Positions 1 to 13,029 of a stretch of DNA of 64,000 bases are shown one piece after another. Every line of letters begins with the position of its first letter. The first letter of the stretch is position 1. The stretch is from Axinella damicornis (Eukaryota > Porifera > Demospongiae > Axinellida > Axinellidae), in contig OZ007509.1 of NCBI GenBank assembly GCA_963931865.1, forward strand, positions 3,702,727 through 3,766,726, in the 5' to 3' direction. Both the position numbers and the translations under genes were made by a program. The notes under the pieces are model-generated. The model was given only the letters and a program-made list of their open reading frames with translations. It had not been told where the DNA came from and did no database searches.

Positions 1-782
1 ATTAAACAGTGAGTCCACGTATACTATATAGACAGGTTCCAGTGTATCTATCTCCCCCCCCCCCCCCCCCCCCCCCCTCCCCCCCATATAGTTCAGCCAT
101 GAATGCAATTAGTACTGTGAACCCTGATGTCTTTTTTGAGCCTGAGGCCTGAGGAGAGCAACAGACTGCGAGACATCCTGTCTTTGTACTAACAGCTACA
201 ACATCACATGACTTCTAGGGTTATGCTAGGCAAGCGCGTGAGTAATTACTACTGGAATGTGGGTGCCACACTATAAGTGATGAAAACTGGAGGTATTGAA
301 TGGGGTAATGGTGTACGGAATGATGTAGCTAATTGCATGCCTGACTTGCATAGTTCAATAGATACAGAGGTGATTAGAAGCCTAATTACTGACCACTGCA
401 CAGCAAAGTGATGAGGCAGGTGGCATACACGGATCTACGAAATGTAAAAATGATAACTAGAGAGGCATTCTGCAGTGGAACTTGTAGTATGCCGTATGAA
501 AATTACTGTAGCTAGCTAATGAATAGACTAAGTTAGCCCTCTGAAACAAGCGCAAGACGATTCTGGAGGGCTTACAGCTAGTTCGCTAACTGTGCAACTA
601 CACCGGCTGTATTAGACCGAGGCAATTGTACCCAACAGCGTAGTCATGCATGGCTCCACTACAGAATGCCTCTCTAATTACAGCCGTTCTCATGATCCAT
701 GCCTCATCTTGTTGATCTTTTCATGCACTGATGATGATGTACAAATCTCTGTCTTGGCAAAACGTTGTCTTCCTTCATGCAG
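1..782. other. Left-edge non-coding or unresolved sequence
   Basis: No convincing coding exon is visible. A poly-C tract of about 30 bases lies at 53-85. The region may hold the promoter and first exon(s) of the HELZ2-like gene to the right, because the first recognisable exon there starts at a splice acceptor-like site (pyrimidine-rich stretch ending in CAG at 780-782). Confidence 0.5.
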
Positions 783-3700
783 CGGATGTTTCACAGGCCA
801 AAAAAATCTGTGATGCGGACCTGCAGTATCAGGCTCCCTCGAAAGTGTGTCGAGCATGCTTTGAGCATGACCCAAATACAGTGTGGCTTGCTTGGCTCAA
901 GTGCACCAACCAAGAGGAACATAAAACCAGAACAACCGTGACCGTGGTGGTGAGTCTGTCTCACCGACGGCTCGTAACAGTCCGAGAACTTCCATCCGCT
1001 GTTAGTAAGCTCAGTGAGCTGGCTCTGTGCCGTACTAACCCTGTTGCCATGGGTACAGCTTCAAGATGTGGAGGTGACCGGTGCAGACTAGCACACTCAC
1101 AAGAAGAGCTCAACTACTGGAAGTGGAAGATTGTCATCCAGCATTATGAAAAGAAGGTCAGTGACCTAATGTCTGTACTTGGCACATGACTCTTCACACA
1201 CAATACATGACGCATGACTCATCACACACTATGTGATGCATGACTGTTCACACACTACACATACACACACTCAAAGTATTGTGCATGTAAACATATACTG
1301 TACAGAGTGCACTGTTACAATGTAATTCCGTTCTAAATTCAGGACCCTAGTTTCCAGGATCTCTGCTCAAAGTTCCAGTACCCTGAGGAGTGTTCTCAAG
1401 TCATTGCACAGGGGGTACAGCGTACGCTGTTAATTGAGAGCTACAGGAGCAAGTTCCACATGCTGGTGTATTTGGAGGAACTAGAGTGTTCTCGGAAGAT
1501 CATCAAAGAGTAAGAATATGTCATGTATTTGATTACTGATGCACAGCAGTTAGATGTGTATTCATTAGCTCTACTAAGAATACTGCAATGGCACATGGTT
1601 GGCAGGTGGTGTAACCGGAAGTGCTTTTGAAAGGCATTGCCTCAAGATGATATTTTTGTACTGAGGTCTTCACTTGTATGACCTCAGACTACACAGTAAT
1701 TATATATAGGGGAGTCCCGTTTGCAAAATTAAAGTCATGCACACAACTCTATAGCTAGCTTATCATATGCACTGTCACTGTACGCAATCAATTTCAAGTT
1801 CAGACTCCCTGTCCTGATTCCTAAATATTTATTCAGGTGTGACAGCACAGTGAGCATCCAGGTTCCTCTGGAGGATAACTCGATTCGCCTGTCTGGCATG
1901 AGTAGTGTAGGGATGGATTATGCTGTCCACAACCGTGCAGATGTCAGGCTTACACTTGAGAATCGGCAGATGTTTTTCACAAGTGTTACTGACCGAGATT
2001 ACGATGCTGATGAGTTGATCCTCAAAATGTTGCCAAGTTTATCAACCTATCGTGGCAAGTTGCTCCAAAATGTTTTGGCCCACTTTGAAACCAAATGTAG
2101 CTATTTTCAACGGCTACATCAGGCAATCGACTTTGCTCCCACGAATGTCCTTCTGAAACTCCTTCCAACTCAAACAAGCTTTGCACCTCTCCCTCACCAG
2201 CAGGTATGCCATATCAAGCTCAAGGCACAAAGGTTTCGTCTCGATACTGAGTACCAGATTCAGGCACTCCGACAGATGCTCTCTTGCAATCCAGCTGCCC
2301 CTTACCTACTCCTGGGACCATTCGGTACCGGCAAGACCTATGTCCTAGCAGCTGCTGTTGAAAAACTGCTTCAAGATCAGAGAAACAGGGTGCTTGTGTG
2401 TACACACCTCAATCGCGGTGCTGACAACTTGTACGCAAGCATTCAGAAGCGATTACACAACTATGATCTGGTCCTTCGGTTAGTCGCTAATAGAGAGGCC
2501 CTGGAAGGTTTGAGGATTGATGCTTCTTGTATAGCTGTAAATGAACCATTTTTAACAGTGGATGAGATTTTCGAATGGCCAGCTATCATCACAACCTTCA
2601 TAACAGCAATTCAGCTGAGGGAGATGGAGATCAGAGATGGAACACACCTTCCATTCACGCACATTCTCATTGATGAAGGTGCCCAGTCTCCCGAACCCGA
2701 GACACTGGGAGCACTGATGCTGGCCAAGGAGCAAACCAGAGTTGCCATTGTCGGAGATAATCAACAGGCAAGTGTAAAATCTTCAAGCAAATTCGTACTT
2801 TGTATACCACTAATCTGGGGACACGTTTACTGGTGTGCATGATAGTGGTTATGTTGATGTCCCTTCCCTAGGTGGGTCCAAAGGTGGCAGTTCTCAGCGA
2901 CATGGCAAGGGAGAATGGACTGGGTGACTCTATTCTTGAAAGGCTCTTCACCCACTACAAAACGCTCAGGAGGGCCACCACTACTCATGCTGCTACCCTG
3001 CTGACCAACTACCGCTGCCATCCGAGCATCCTCATGCTGGCCTCTAGCCTCTTCTACGAGTGCACCCTCCTCAGCCGCAGCACGAGCAGGACCCACCCAA
3101 AGGCCCCCTTTCCCCTTGTCTTCACCTGCACTTCCCTCTCTCAGGAAGGGATCAGCAATCTCCCAGCTGAGAATGAAAGAGAAGCCGAGATCCTAGTGAG
3201 AAAGATGCTGGAGTTTGTGAGGGACTGGCCAATCCAGCACAATCAGCCTAAACCAGTTGTGGGCCTTCTTGCTTCCACCAAGCAACAGGTTAGCACCATA
3301 CAGTGGACATCAGTAGTTGTTACAGCTTTAATGGACACGTATGTGTACACACTTGTGCACATGACTAGGTGGTGTGCTTGCGCAGGAAGTACCGTCAAAT
3401 GAGGCGTGGACGTACACTCCCTTGCAGGGTGGAAATACTACCAACCTACAACATACAAGGTATACTATATGCAAATTGTATGACTGTGTAACTTCAAGAG
3501 TTGGATACAATAACTAATGATATATTTCAGTGCCCCATATTTGTTTTACACAGGAGAAGAGTTCTGCGCGGTATTCCTCAGCACTTGTGAGCCCACTGAC
3601 CTTGAAGGAAAGCCACGAGACCTTGTGAAAAGTATCTGCAATGAATATGTTTTCAATACAGTAATCACGAGAGCGCAATCACTAGTCTTTACTGCAGGCA

Positions 3701-6700
3701 ATCCTTTCCTCCTTCAACGAATGGGCACCCACTTCAAAACAAACTGCTGGTCAGAGTACATCCAGAGGTGTATCCAGTGCCAGTCTCTCATACTCCCAGA
3801 CGTACTGTCCGAGGAGGAGCTTGAGAGACTTCCAGAACAGGTAAGACTACTTTCTTCCAAGGTTTCCCTGACTGAAGCGATGAGCCAAGCAACCTTGCTA
3901 GACCTCGAGATTGACGATGCTGTGATAGAGAGGTACATAGCAGATCAGCAGAAGAGGAGAGAGTACAGAAAGTCTCACAACCTAGTTCAGGATCCCAAGG
4001 GCAGGATGAGTTGGGTTGAAGAGGAAGAGTCAGATCAAGATCAGGTGAGCAGTACTGATAAAGGTGTAGTCTGGTGCAGGATCGAGTGTAAGGATTACCG
4101 TACTGCTACTGCAGTCCCCAACGACCCAGATGCACCTTCCATCCAGCTAGAAGGTCTCCAAAACCGCAAGGCCTTTCATGGCGATCAAGTGAGAGTTGAT
4201 GTAGCTAGTGGGCGAGTGCTCTTTGATGATGAAACGGAGCAAGCAATCAATGAAACTCATTTTGGGGCGTCGTTCCTCTGTCGTGTTGACCCAAATAATC
4301 GCATCCTATTCTTCCCACTTGACAAACGCTATCCCAAGTTTGTCAATCTCCCTCCCATTGCCTGCAGGGAAGCTAATGGGGTAGTGTGCTTTGACCCTAA
4401 AAGCATCAACAACAGCCCTAAGGTCAGCAACTTCATTCCGATGGAGTGTGCTGTCAAGATGCTCTTCATCGTCAAATTCCTCAGGTGGGAGCAACACTTC
4501 TACTACCCATTGGGGATAATTGTTGGTGCACTCCCTGCAGGCCATTCAGTCGACATGGGGGACTTGGCACGAAGAATTGAGCATAGTATTCCGCTTGGAC
4601 CTTGCCAACTCCCTACTGACCTTCCTTCCACCACTCCTCAAAACACGTCCCACGTCTTCAGAGATGCTTTCACCATTGATCCGGAGGGTTCTCCTGACCA
4701 CGACGATGCCCTCACATGTGCTCTCCTCAAGAGGGAGGGAGACTCAGAGGAGTATCAAATTGGAGTGCACATCACCGACGTTCAGAAATACGTACCGACA
4801 GAGGGAGAGTTGCATAAGTTTGCATTACAGAGAGGTTGTTCAGCATATCGTTCCCCGGACAACTGCATCAGTCCCATGCTTCCAGAAGAGCTTGTACAAA
4901 TGACTAGTATTTGTGTCGACAAACCAAACGATACATTCTCGGTCGTTGCTCGTGTCACTTTAAAGGGTGACAAAGTACAGCGAGTTGATAACATAAAATT
5001 CCTGGAGAGCCAAGTGACGTCTGCGATTGAGTTGACGTACGAGGAAGCTCATGCAGCTATCTTCAGTTTGCACGTATCTCTGTCCCTTCAGAGAAAATTG
5101 GCCAGGTATGACAGCTCTCAACTGCCAGGTAAGTTACCTCTCAAGAGAAAGCTTAACATTCTCTGGAAGACTGCCTTGTTCATACGCTGCCAGAGGCTTG
5201 GGGAAGGAGCAGGCTGTTTCCTGCTGTATGAGCCCGAAAAGGAGGTGCACACTGAAGCTCACTTCCTCATTGAAGAGATGATGATATGGGCCAACCACCA
5301 AGTTGCTAAAAGGCTCCTCAAAACGTTTCCAAAGTCCACGATCCTTCGTGTACAGGCCAGACCAGATGAGGCAGAACTGGAGCAACTCTCAAGACAGCAT
5401 GGCCAAATCATGGCTGCATCTCTTGACCTCCGGTCCTATCTGACCTCCGAGCAAAGTATTCCCCCTAATGTTCTGGTTATGCAGAGCACTCTTGAGCAGA
5501 TCACAACCCAGCAACAGGCAGGCAACACCCAGAAGGCACTCCATTTGATCCAGTTCGAACACAAGCACCCTCAGATGGCGGTAGCTCATTCCCTCTTTCG
5601 CAACTTACGATCTAAAACCTTCTATTGCAAGTCAGAATCAAGACAGAAAAGCTACTGGCATGATACCCTGAAGTGCGATCACTACACTCACTTCACATCA
5701 CCCATCCGGCGCTTTGTTGACATAGCCACTCAGCACCTGCTTCACGCTGCCCTCAACAACCAAAAGTGTCCTTACAGTGCAAGTGAGCTTGAAGATATAT
5801 GTACACATGCAAGAGAGGCAGTGAAAAGGGCCAATGATTACGACAGGGACATCAAGAGGCTACTCCTGGCTGACCAACTACTTCAAAGCAGCCAGGAGTT
5901 TGTTGCCTTTGTGACAAGATTCTGCAAGAGGGGCACGCTAGAGCTGTGCTTTAGTGACCCCACACTGAAAGTGTTGAGAGACAGAAGCATTCACCTCAGG
6001 CACCTGAACGCTTCAGACATCCGCTGCAAGGAAGAGGGATCACCTGAACCAAGCAGCAAAGAAGCATCCGCTTCCGACCCCCCTTCCGAGATGCAGTTCT
6101 CATGGAAGGTCAAAATTGCTTCATTTCTTGGCTCAGCAGAGTGCTTCCTCTCCAACCCTCTCTTGGAGCTAACTAGTTCAGCAACAACCAGCACTTCTTC
6201 TATTCCATACACTGCAGCAATCAATATCTTCGTCCCTGATACAGCAGCACACCTCATGGAGAGAACGCTACATGCAAACATCAAGCCCCTTACCAACACC
6301 GTACCAGGACATGTCTGGAAGGAAGTACAGGATTGCATTCAGCAGGACCTCCAGGGCGTCAACACAGATAGCCTGAGTGCATTACAGAGGCTTTGTGCCA
6401 GTAATGGTCCACCAGCAGCTCTACAAATCTCTGCCAAAATGCGAGACCTTCTAAAATCTCTGTCCCCATTGTGGATCTACATAATCCACCGACCTATAAA
6501 GCCTTGTGAAACACTGCATGTGCAGCTCTCAGCATCTCGCCTGAAGCCGATTCTCACCACCTGCATCCAACTCCTAGAGGTGGGCCCTGGCCTTAGGGTC
6601 TGTATCGAACACAATGAAAACCCCACGGAATGTTTCGTTGACAAGCTCCGTGAAAGTGCCTCAAGGGATCGATATCTGAGCATTGAGCACTACTTCCAGT

Positions 6701-8224
6701 GCTGGGAACCTGTGGTTCTTGCAGAGGCAGTTATTGCTAGTCTCCAAGATATGGAACTGCTAGTGGTGAAAGATGTCATCTTGAAGTGGCCCAGCTTGGC
6801 AATGCAAACCGACTCTAGTGGTTACGTCTACTACCAACTCCACATTCCAGAAGGTAAAAAAAAGGCAGGCGTACTCATGGAACTCCCCAAAGAGTTTGTC
6901 CAATCTTCGTACGACTTCTTCAAGTTCAGTGAGGGAGATCTAGTATGCATTCGATATGATATCCCAAAGGGCAGCGGGAAGCTGAGAGGCGTGTTTCACA
7001 TGGTGATACACCACGTGGATCGTAAATTCAATGGAAGACTGGATGCTGTCACTGCATACCTAAAGTTTGTTGGTCAGAACTCTAACTACATCAGCTCTTC
7101 CATAAGTAAAGCCCTAACCAGTGACAGCCCTCCCTGTTGTGAAGTGCAGCTCATCCCCCTCACTCTACCATACAGGTGAGTAGCTGTTGATATATCAGCC
7201 TGTTTGTAGTTCAAAGACAATAGTAATGCTGTGCTGCACAATTGTCAACTGTTCATAACTTGATTTATCATTTCAGCCACAAAGTAATTAGTTTGAATGT
7301 GCACTAACGACAACTAAAAGCTCTGACCATACACACTCTGACTCTGTGAATGGAAGTTTTCAACAATTGTAGATTCAATACCCTGGAGTACAATGTGATG
7401 CTTGTGCACTCTCTTCAACAGACGGGTGTACCGTTGCCTTCACGACTTCACCTATATGAAAGAAGGAGGGACCACACTTGCCAGGGCCATTGCTATTGGG
7501 GCTGCTCGGATAAGACAGCATAGTGGGTTCAGCTATCTATAAAGGAGATCTGTGTTATCATTCATTGATACAACTTCTCTTCTCTGTCTGCAGACCCCCC
7601 AAGTGTAAAAGAGATTCTGTCAGAAGAGGAGGCTTCAATAGCCACTTCACTGTGGCCAATACAAAGGAGGACCAATCGTTCTGGAAAAATCGAATTAAAC
7701 AAGTTTCAGAGGAAGGCAGTTGATCTTGCCTGTAGCAATGAGTTTGTCATGATTCAAGGTCCACCAGGTGTGCCAAGCATTGTCCCACACAGTGTGTCAC
7801 ATTAGTATAACACCATGCTTTTCATATTGCATATGGTGCAGGTACTGGGAAGAGTGTGACAGGAGCCCACATAGCATACGCCTTGGCCATGAAGCTGAGA
7901 CTGGAGAGAGCAAAAGAGAGGAAGTTCTCAGAATGTGAAGAGTCTGAGAGTACTAGGTCTTGTGTGATGTACTGTGGGCCTTCTCAGCAATCAGTCAATG
8001 TTGTGCTTGGTAAGCAAAATCTGGTATTACAGTTCATTATACAGATTTCTGAGAATAGAATTTTAATATTCATACTATACACTTGAGAAATACCCTCAGT
8101 ACAATCTGACCATCTGGGCTTATTACTCAACACTGAATCTTTGCGGTTGAAGTAGCACTTTGCGGTTGAACAAATTTACTCACCAGCAGTTTGTAAACCA
8201 TAACTCTCACGTACCCAGTGTTAC

Positions 8225-8271
<47 letters not shown>

Positions 8272-10898
8272 ACACACACATTCAGACATACTGACAGCAT
8301 CTAACTCCCCTGCTAAAAACGCCCTAAAGATTGTCCGAGTGTTCAGCAAAGGGATTGAGAGGAAGGATTTCCCTGGGCCGAATGAAAACACTGGGGTCTT
8401 CCGTCACATACGCTCAGACACAAAGTGCGGCTCTAAATATCAGGATTATGCTTTGCATTATCTTGCTCGAAAAAGAAATCCCAAAATATCAGGAATGGAG
8501 ACAGAGTTTGCACAACTGCACAGAGAGAACAAGATCCCCAGCATCAGGAAGAGAATAGAGTACACCACTCTGGTCCATGGCACTGAGGTTGGAGTACTGA
8601 AGAACGATGTGGACATAGTTCTGTGCACCTGCAATGAGGCCTCCAGCCACCGCATCATGAGGTGCATCAAGCCAGCCTACTGCATTATTGATGAGTGTGC
8701 GATGGCCACTGAGCCAGAGTGCATGGTTCCCATCCGGCGAGCGGAGCATGTGGTCCTCATCGGAGACCACAAGCAGTTGCAGCCTGTTCTGGCCAACAGG
8801 GATGCCCAGCAGATGGGACTTGGGACGTCCCTCTTTGAGCGCTATGTTGATAAATCTGTGAAGCCCCACATGCTTGAAGTTCAATACAGAATGGTGAGCA
8901 TCAAGGGGGGATCACTCCCACAGACTCAGTAGACACAGCTGCAACCACAGTTGGTCAATGATGCACTCCAGGTGCAACAGGAAGCAAATAACTTGTAACA
9001 GTACTGCAATGCCTGTGGGTAGTGATGCATGCAGTGCCTGGAGATGCGTAGTGCTTGGAGGTGTGTATTGCCTGGAGGTGGGTATTGCCTGGAGGTGCGT
9101 AGCGCCTGTAGTGCGTGGAGGTGCGTAGTGCCTGGAGGGGCGTAGTGCTTGGAGATGCATATACGTAGTGCCTGGAGATGTGTAGTGCCTGGAGGGGCGT
9201 AGTTGCTGGAGGTGTGTAGTGCCTGGAGGGGCGTAGTTGCTGGAGGTGTGTAGTGCCTGGAGGGGCGTAGTTGCTGGAGGTGCGTAATGCCTGCAATATG
9301 TATCCAAACCAGGCTGTGTAGGCCCCACTGTGTCCTAACAGCTCTGCATGTACAATGATGCAAACTGCATGGTACATGCACATTGTTATTAAATGTCAAT
9401 ACTTCACTCCTGCAGCATAAAGCTCTGTGTGAATTCCCTTCATGGGAATTTTATGATGGGAAGCTAAGGACGGACAATTCAGTACAGCGCCGGGAACCAC
9501 GTTTACGTGATTTCTGGCCCAAGGGGGAAACGAGGCCCTTTGTATTCTGTGATGTCATTGGAAGGGAAGCAGAGACGCACACTGGCCAGAAGGGAACAGC
9601 TCGAGTGGGACTGGAGTCCAAGTACAACAAGGAAGAAGCAAGGAAGATAGTAAGAAGTACACGATCTAAGTCTGTAGCTAGAGCAGATCTTTAGGCAGGT
9701 TGACACTAAAGGCAATTGAGTTTATTACATATTGCACATCAACACATTGTTCGTGTAGGTGGAGATTGCAGACGTTCTTATTCGTACCCACAAGATTAAT
9801 TCCGGCCGGATTGCAGTTTTGACCCCTTACTCCGCCCAGAAGGAGGAAATCAAAATCCAACTGACAAGGCGCAATGTTACTGGAGTGATGGTGAAGACCA
9901 TCACTGAGAGCCAAGGTAAAAATGAGGCAGAAGCCATCACAGTGTTCCTGTACATCGGTTCTACCAACTTTAAGCGTGGGGAAGTCTAGACTTGAAACTC
10001 CAGAAACATGCCCTACCTAACCTGTACTAACTGTAACCCCCCAACCACACCCCATAATATACTGTGAAGTGCATTAGGGGATATCACACTACATTGTACT
10101 ACCGTAGGACCTCTTTTCATTTTCTCATTGTCTGGCGTGATTCATGTGCTGGTCACCTCTTATTTTATTCTGCTGCTATTCCCAGGCAGTGAGTATGGGA
10201 TCGTCTTGCTCTCTATGGTCCGTTCGCGGAAGCTTGATGAGATCACCACCAGAGATGGGAAGAAGAAGATGGCCGACATTGGGTGGCTGAGATCCAACTT
10301 GGGTTTCATCACTGACAGGCACCAGATCTGTGTCGGTATTACACGATGCAAGTATGGCCTGGTGATTGTTGGTAAGTGTTTTGCATGAAACCATTGGGGA
10401 GATAAGTGTGCCGTGCTACTAGCCAATAGTCCTATACTCAAATGGTTGCATTGGGTTGAGTGTTAATGTCCAGGCACTTTCAGCCTACTGCATCCATAAC
10501 TGCACTGAGTCCCCTCCTTTGTACCGTCAGTCCCTTTCCAATATTTATAGGTACGCATTCAAGTGACAGATGCACTAATGGAACAAGCTATTAATTTTAA
10601 GGTAGCATTATACCTCTAGCGTTAGGGTACCTTTAACCGTCGGAACCATCGGGGCCCCGACGGTTAAAGGTACCCTAACGGTAAAGGTATAATTAATGCT
10701 ACCTTAAGTGATCATCTGTGGACCATATGCATATACCACCTGCAATACTTAATGTGCAGTGACAACATGGCTATTAATAAGTACTCTCATTCCCCCTCAG
10801 GTAACAAGATGCTCCTCAGCTACGACCCGACCTGGAATGCTCTCATTCAGCACTACAGGAAGAATGGCTGCCTTGTGGATAGCCGATTCCCTTATTAG
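783..10898 (+). CDS. HELZ2: HELZ2-like tandem SF1 helicase with central RNB exoribonuclease domain
   Basis: Multi-exon gene. Exons seen: 783-1156 (CCCH finger, C-x4-C-x3-H in RCGGDRCRLAHS), 1343-1509, 1837-2767, 2872-3288, 3390-3459, 3554-7175, about 7422-7520, 7595-7768, 7842-8009, 8287-8893, 9415-9650, 9759-9915, 10186-10371, 10801-10898. Helicase 1 carries Walker A GPFGTGKT, motif II DEGAQSPEPE, GDNQQ and a motif VI-like VITRAQ. The long exon 3554-7175 holds the RNB domain with TIDPEGSPDHDDAL, so all four catalytic aspartates (spacing 0, +6, +8, +9) are present. Helicase 2 has GPPGTGKS, DECAMATEPE, GDHKQLQP, QYRM and VGITRCKYGL. CCCH-helicase-RNB-helicase order is diagnostic of HELZ2, a nuclear-receptor co-activator and interferon-linked RNA helicase/nuclease in vertebrates. 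The true start is unresolved; an ATG at 731 in the same frame is an alternative. Introns hold a minisatellite and a foldback element. Confidence 0.88.
2768..2871 (+). other. GC-AG intron in HELZ2-like gene
   Basis: The exon ends CAG and is followed by GCAAGT, the usual consensus of the minor GC-AG class. The acceptor is CCCTAG at 2866-2871. Joining here gives GDNQQ-VGPKVAVLSDMARE, the expected continuity between helicase motif III and the following conserved block. Reading through instead ends at a stop at 2840-2842. Confidence 0.75.
8222..8281. repeat. Poly-C run followed by (CA)n
   Basis: About 30 consecutive C bases run directly into a CA dinucleotide repeat, just upstream of the acceptor at 8286 in a HELZ2 intron. 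It forms a C-rich substitute for a polypyrimidine tract. Length is likely polymorphic and hard to sequence. Confidence 0.9.
9018..9295. repeat. Minisatellite in HELZ2 intron
   Basis: Imperfect tandem units of roughly 15-17 bp around GTAGTGCCTGGAGGTGC, some merged into longer units. It is wholly intronic between the QYRM exon and the exon at 9415. Open frames across it on the minus strand are repeat artefacts. Confidence 0.85.
10597..10707. mobile_element. Foldback MITE with TTAA ends (piggyBac-like target)
   Basis: Two arms of about 48 and 52 bp are near-perfect inverted copies, with TTAAGGTAGCATTA on the left and TAATGCTACCTTAA on the right. The spacer near 10645 is only a few bases. TTAA at both borders suits piggyBac-type insertion, but no transposase is present. 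It lies in the last HELZ2 intron. Confidence 0.75.
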
Positions 10899-11163
10899 GT
10901 CCTACCATGGTAGGATCATTGTTTGATATGTATGCACCTGTCTCTCAGTGTTATGCTTTGTATATCATATTCAGAGTTCACTACATTTGCTAGTTTTGTG
11001 TGTATGTCCACAGCTGCCAAGACAGATATTTTGTGACACTGATGTTAGAGTTTGTTATCCCAGATATATATTATACCGTATGCTGCATGCATGCTGGAGC
11101 TGCTTGTGTACACTGCATGGCCATGCATGACATTGTAGTACTGTTTGTAGTACTACATATACA
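10899..11163. other. Convergent 3' intergenic region
   Basis: Lies between the HELZ2 stop and the stop of the minus-strand gene at 11164. No coding signal was seen; it presumably holds both 3' untranslated regions. Confidence 0.6.
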
Positions 11164-11402
11164 TTAGATGTTTAAGTTCACCATTGCTGCCAGTTCCTGG
11201 GCTTCGTTGTGCTCCCATCCTCTCCACTCATCTCCCAAGCCTTGACGAACACACCTCTGAAGAGTGACAGCACAAAGTGATGTCTGTGTTGCATGCGGTT
11301 ATGTATGTCATGTACCTTGAACTTTGGATTCCGGAGAGCTTCCACCTGATTATTTTCATTGTCAGACAGGAGGAAGAAAAGGGTGTGTAGACACCACCTC
11401 CT

Positions 11403-11457
<55 letters not shown>

Positions 11458-12940
11458 CATGTGCGTGGGAGTGCACACATACTACGTATAAGTGCCCCAC
11501 AAAACAATGAAGACTTACTGTTTCTTCATCTCCTTCACTCATGAATTCAATCACTACAGCAATCGCAGAGCAGTTCCTATATAGCCAAATTGAATGATTG
11601 ATCACTTCAGTTAGAGGGTTGCAGCACAGATCGAGAGTATAGTTAGGTAAGTATAGTCCAAATCCAGTCGACTATAAAATTGTGTGTTTTCTTCCGTTAC
11701 TTCAGTGTACACTATCGGGGGGGGGGTCCATTATGCAGACACGTTATCAAAATACACAGTGAATCCAACAGATCGAGACAAAAGACTGCAATCAAGGTCA
11801 GGAAACCAGGTAGTATTGATGCTATCCAATCATTACAGTACTGGCCTGTCAATACACCAGTCGTGCTTACCTTGCAAGGTCCTGGTTCTTCCTGCTCCCA
11901 CAACAGATCTCACTCACAGATTTAACAACCTGCTGTACAGGTGAAACAGATCGAACCAATGATCTGAATCATTCCATGTTGATTGAGGTGTATGTATAGT
12001 ATAGGTGTATGGGGCTGGTCAGAACTAGATTGGGCATGCCTCTTACCAGCTTGAGAGCATGAGGCTCATCACATTCCAAGATGGAGACTAGCATCACCAG
12101 GTAGTTCTGTGCAGCAAACTCTGCAGCACTCAAACCACCTTCAGTGGGAAAATGTGAGTGGGAAAATGTGAAGTACAGTTCTGGTGCACACATACAGAGA
12201 AGTTGTATAGTGGCAAAAGTGTGGGAACTGCCCAGACAAAGTTATGACGTTGGAGCAGGTTACACACTAATTCTCGACTAGCAGGTTTCTCTACTAGCTA
12301 GTTACTAGTAGTCATGAGTATATTACACTAAATGGCCGATGCCTCCAGATGTTGGAATCCACTATTCCTACATATGCCGTCCCAATGATTACAAGAATAT
12401 TAATGTCTCTGGTAGCATTTTCAGTTATTTAATATGCGGATAAATTATCCTGGCAGATTAATATCATGCAGATGTAGATATATGGTACAAACCTGTCCAA
12501 CTCAGATGTCCAATCTTTGCAATAGCTGTAGTGTAGGAAAGCACACTGTGAACTCCTAAACAATTTGGTCTTATCTACCTAGCCATTCACCTTGCATCTT
12601 ATCGTCTATGGTGGCAGTGGATCCGGGGATTAGGTTATAGATGGCTAGCTGTTGGATTTCATACTTATAAGGTTCTGTCTCTGGATCTGCTATTAGAGGC
12701 TGGGTCACAGCAGAGTCTGTATGTGTGCACGTGTATATAGAATGCCGCCACTTGAGATGGAGGCATATGCATTATATATGCAGTACACAGAGAGAACCGA
12801 TTAATATATTATTTGCAACATGCATCCACCTACCACTTCTAAAGATTGTGGTCTGTCTGCGAACTGTATTTGCAACCAATCTCATCACATTCATTCTGTT
12901 CTCTCACTTGCAATCCTCCTTCAGCTGCATTTGTGCGCAT
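11164..12940 (-). CDS. Small alpha-helical (ARM-like) protein, unidentified
   Basis: Minus-strand gene rebuilt from compatible splice sites: 12940-12908 (start, MRTNAAEGGLQ), 12699-12591 (PLIADPETEPYKYEIQQL), 12525-12493 (AIAKIGHLSWTG), 12138-12047 (GLSAAEFAAQNYLVMLV), 11932-11871 (QVVKSVSEICCGSRKNQ), about 11802-11740, 11579-about 11520 (SAIAVVIEFMSEGDEET), a short exon near 11360-11331, and a last exon from about 11254 ending GWEHNEAQELAAMVNLNI-stop. Phases agree through the first five exons. The product is about 190 residues of predicted helices resembling armadillo/HEAT-type repeats. I do not recognise the family; an armadillo-like helical-domain (ARMH) protein is one possibility. It is divergently transcribed from MGMT. 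The three last joins are less certain than the first five. Confidence 0.55.
11408..11455. repeat. (GT)n microsatellite
   Basis: More than 20 GT dinucleotides in an intron of the minus-strand helical-protein gene. Confidence 0.95.
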
Positions 12941-13029
12941 GTACCGCCAGTGCTAGCGCCGGAGCGGCGCTAGTTCAGCCGCCTACTAGTCTAGCTCCAC
13001 CCATTCATTTCAGGCATGGCACACGTGGA
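12941..13029. promoter_or_regulatory. Bidirectional promoter between helical-protein gene and MGMT
   Basis: Only 89 bp separate the two divergent start codons (12940 minus, 13030 plus). The centre holds a perfect inverted repeat, CTAGCGCCG-GAG-CGGCGCTAG at 12953-12973, a CpG-rich candidate site for a dimeric factor. No TATA box is evident. Confidence 0.55.

Noticed and set aside
8912..9399. Three minus-strand frames rich in Thr/Ser/Arg/His/Tyr
   Set aside because: They lie on the opposite strand of the intronic minisatellite of the HELZ2-like gene and have no independent evidence of coding.
12820..13029. In-frame upstream extension of MGMT
   Set aside because: The extension overlaps the divergent gene's first exon and the promoter palindrome, is not MGMT-like, and the ATG at 13030 gives the expected family length.
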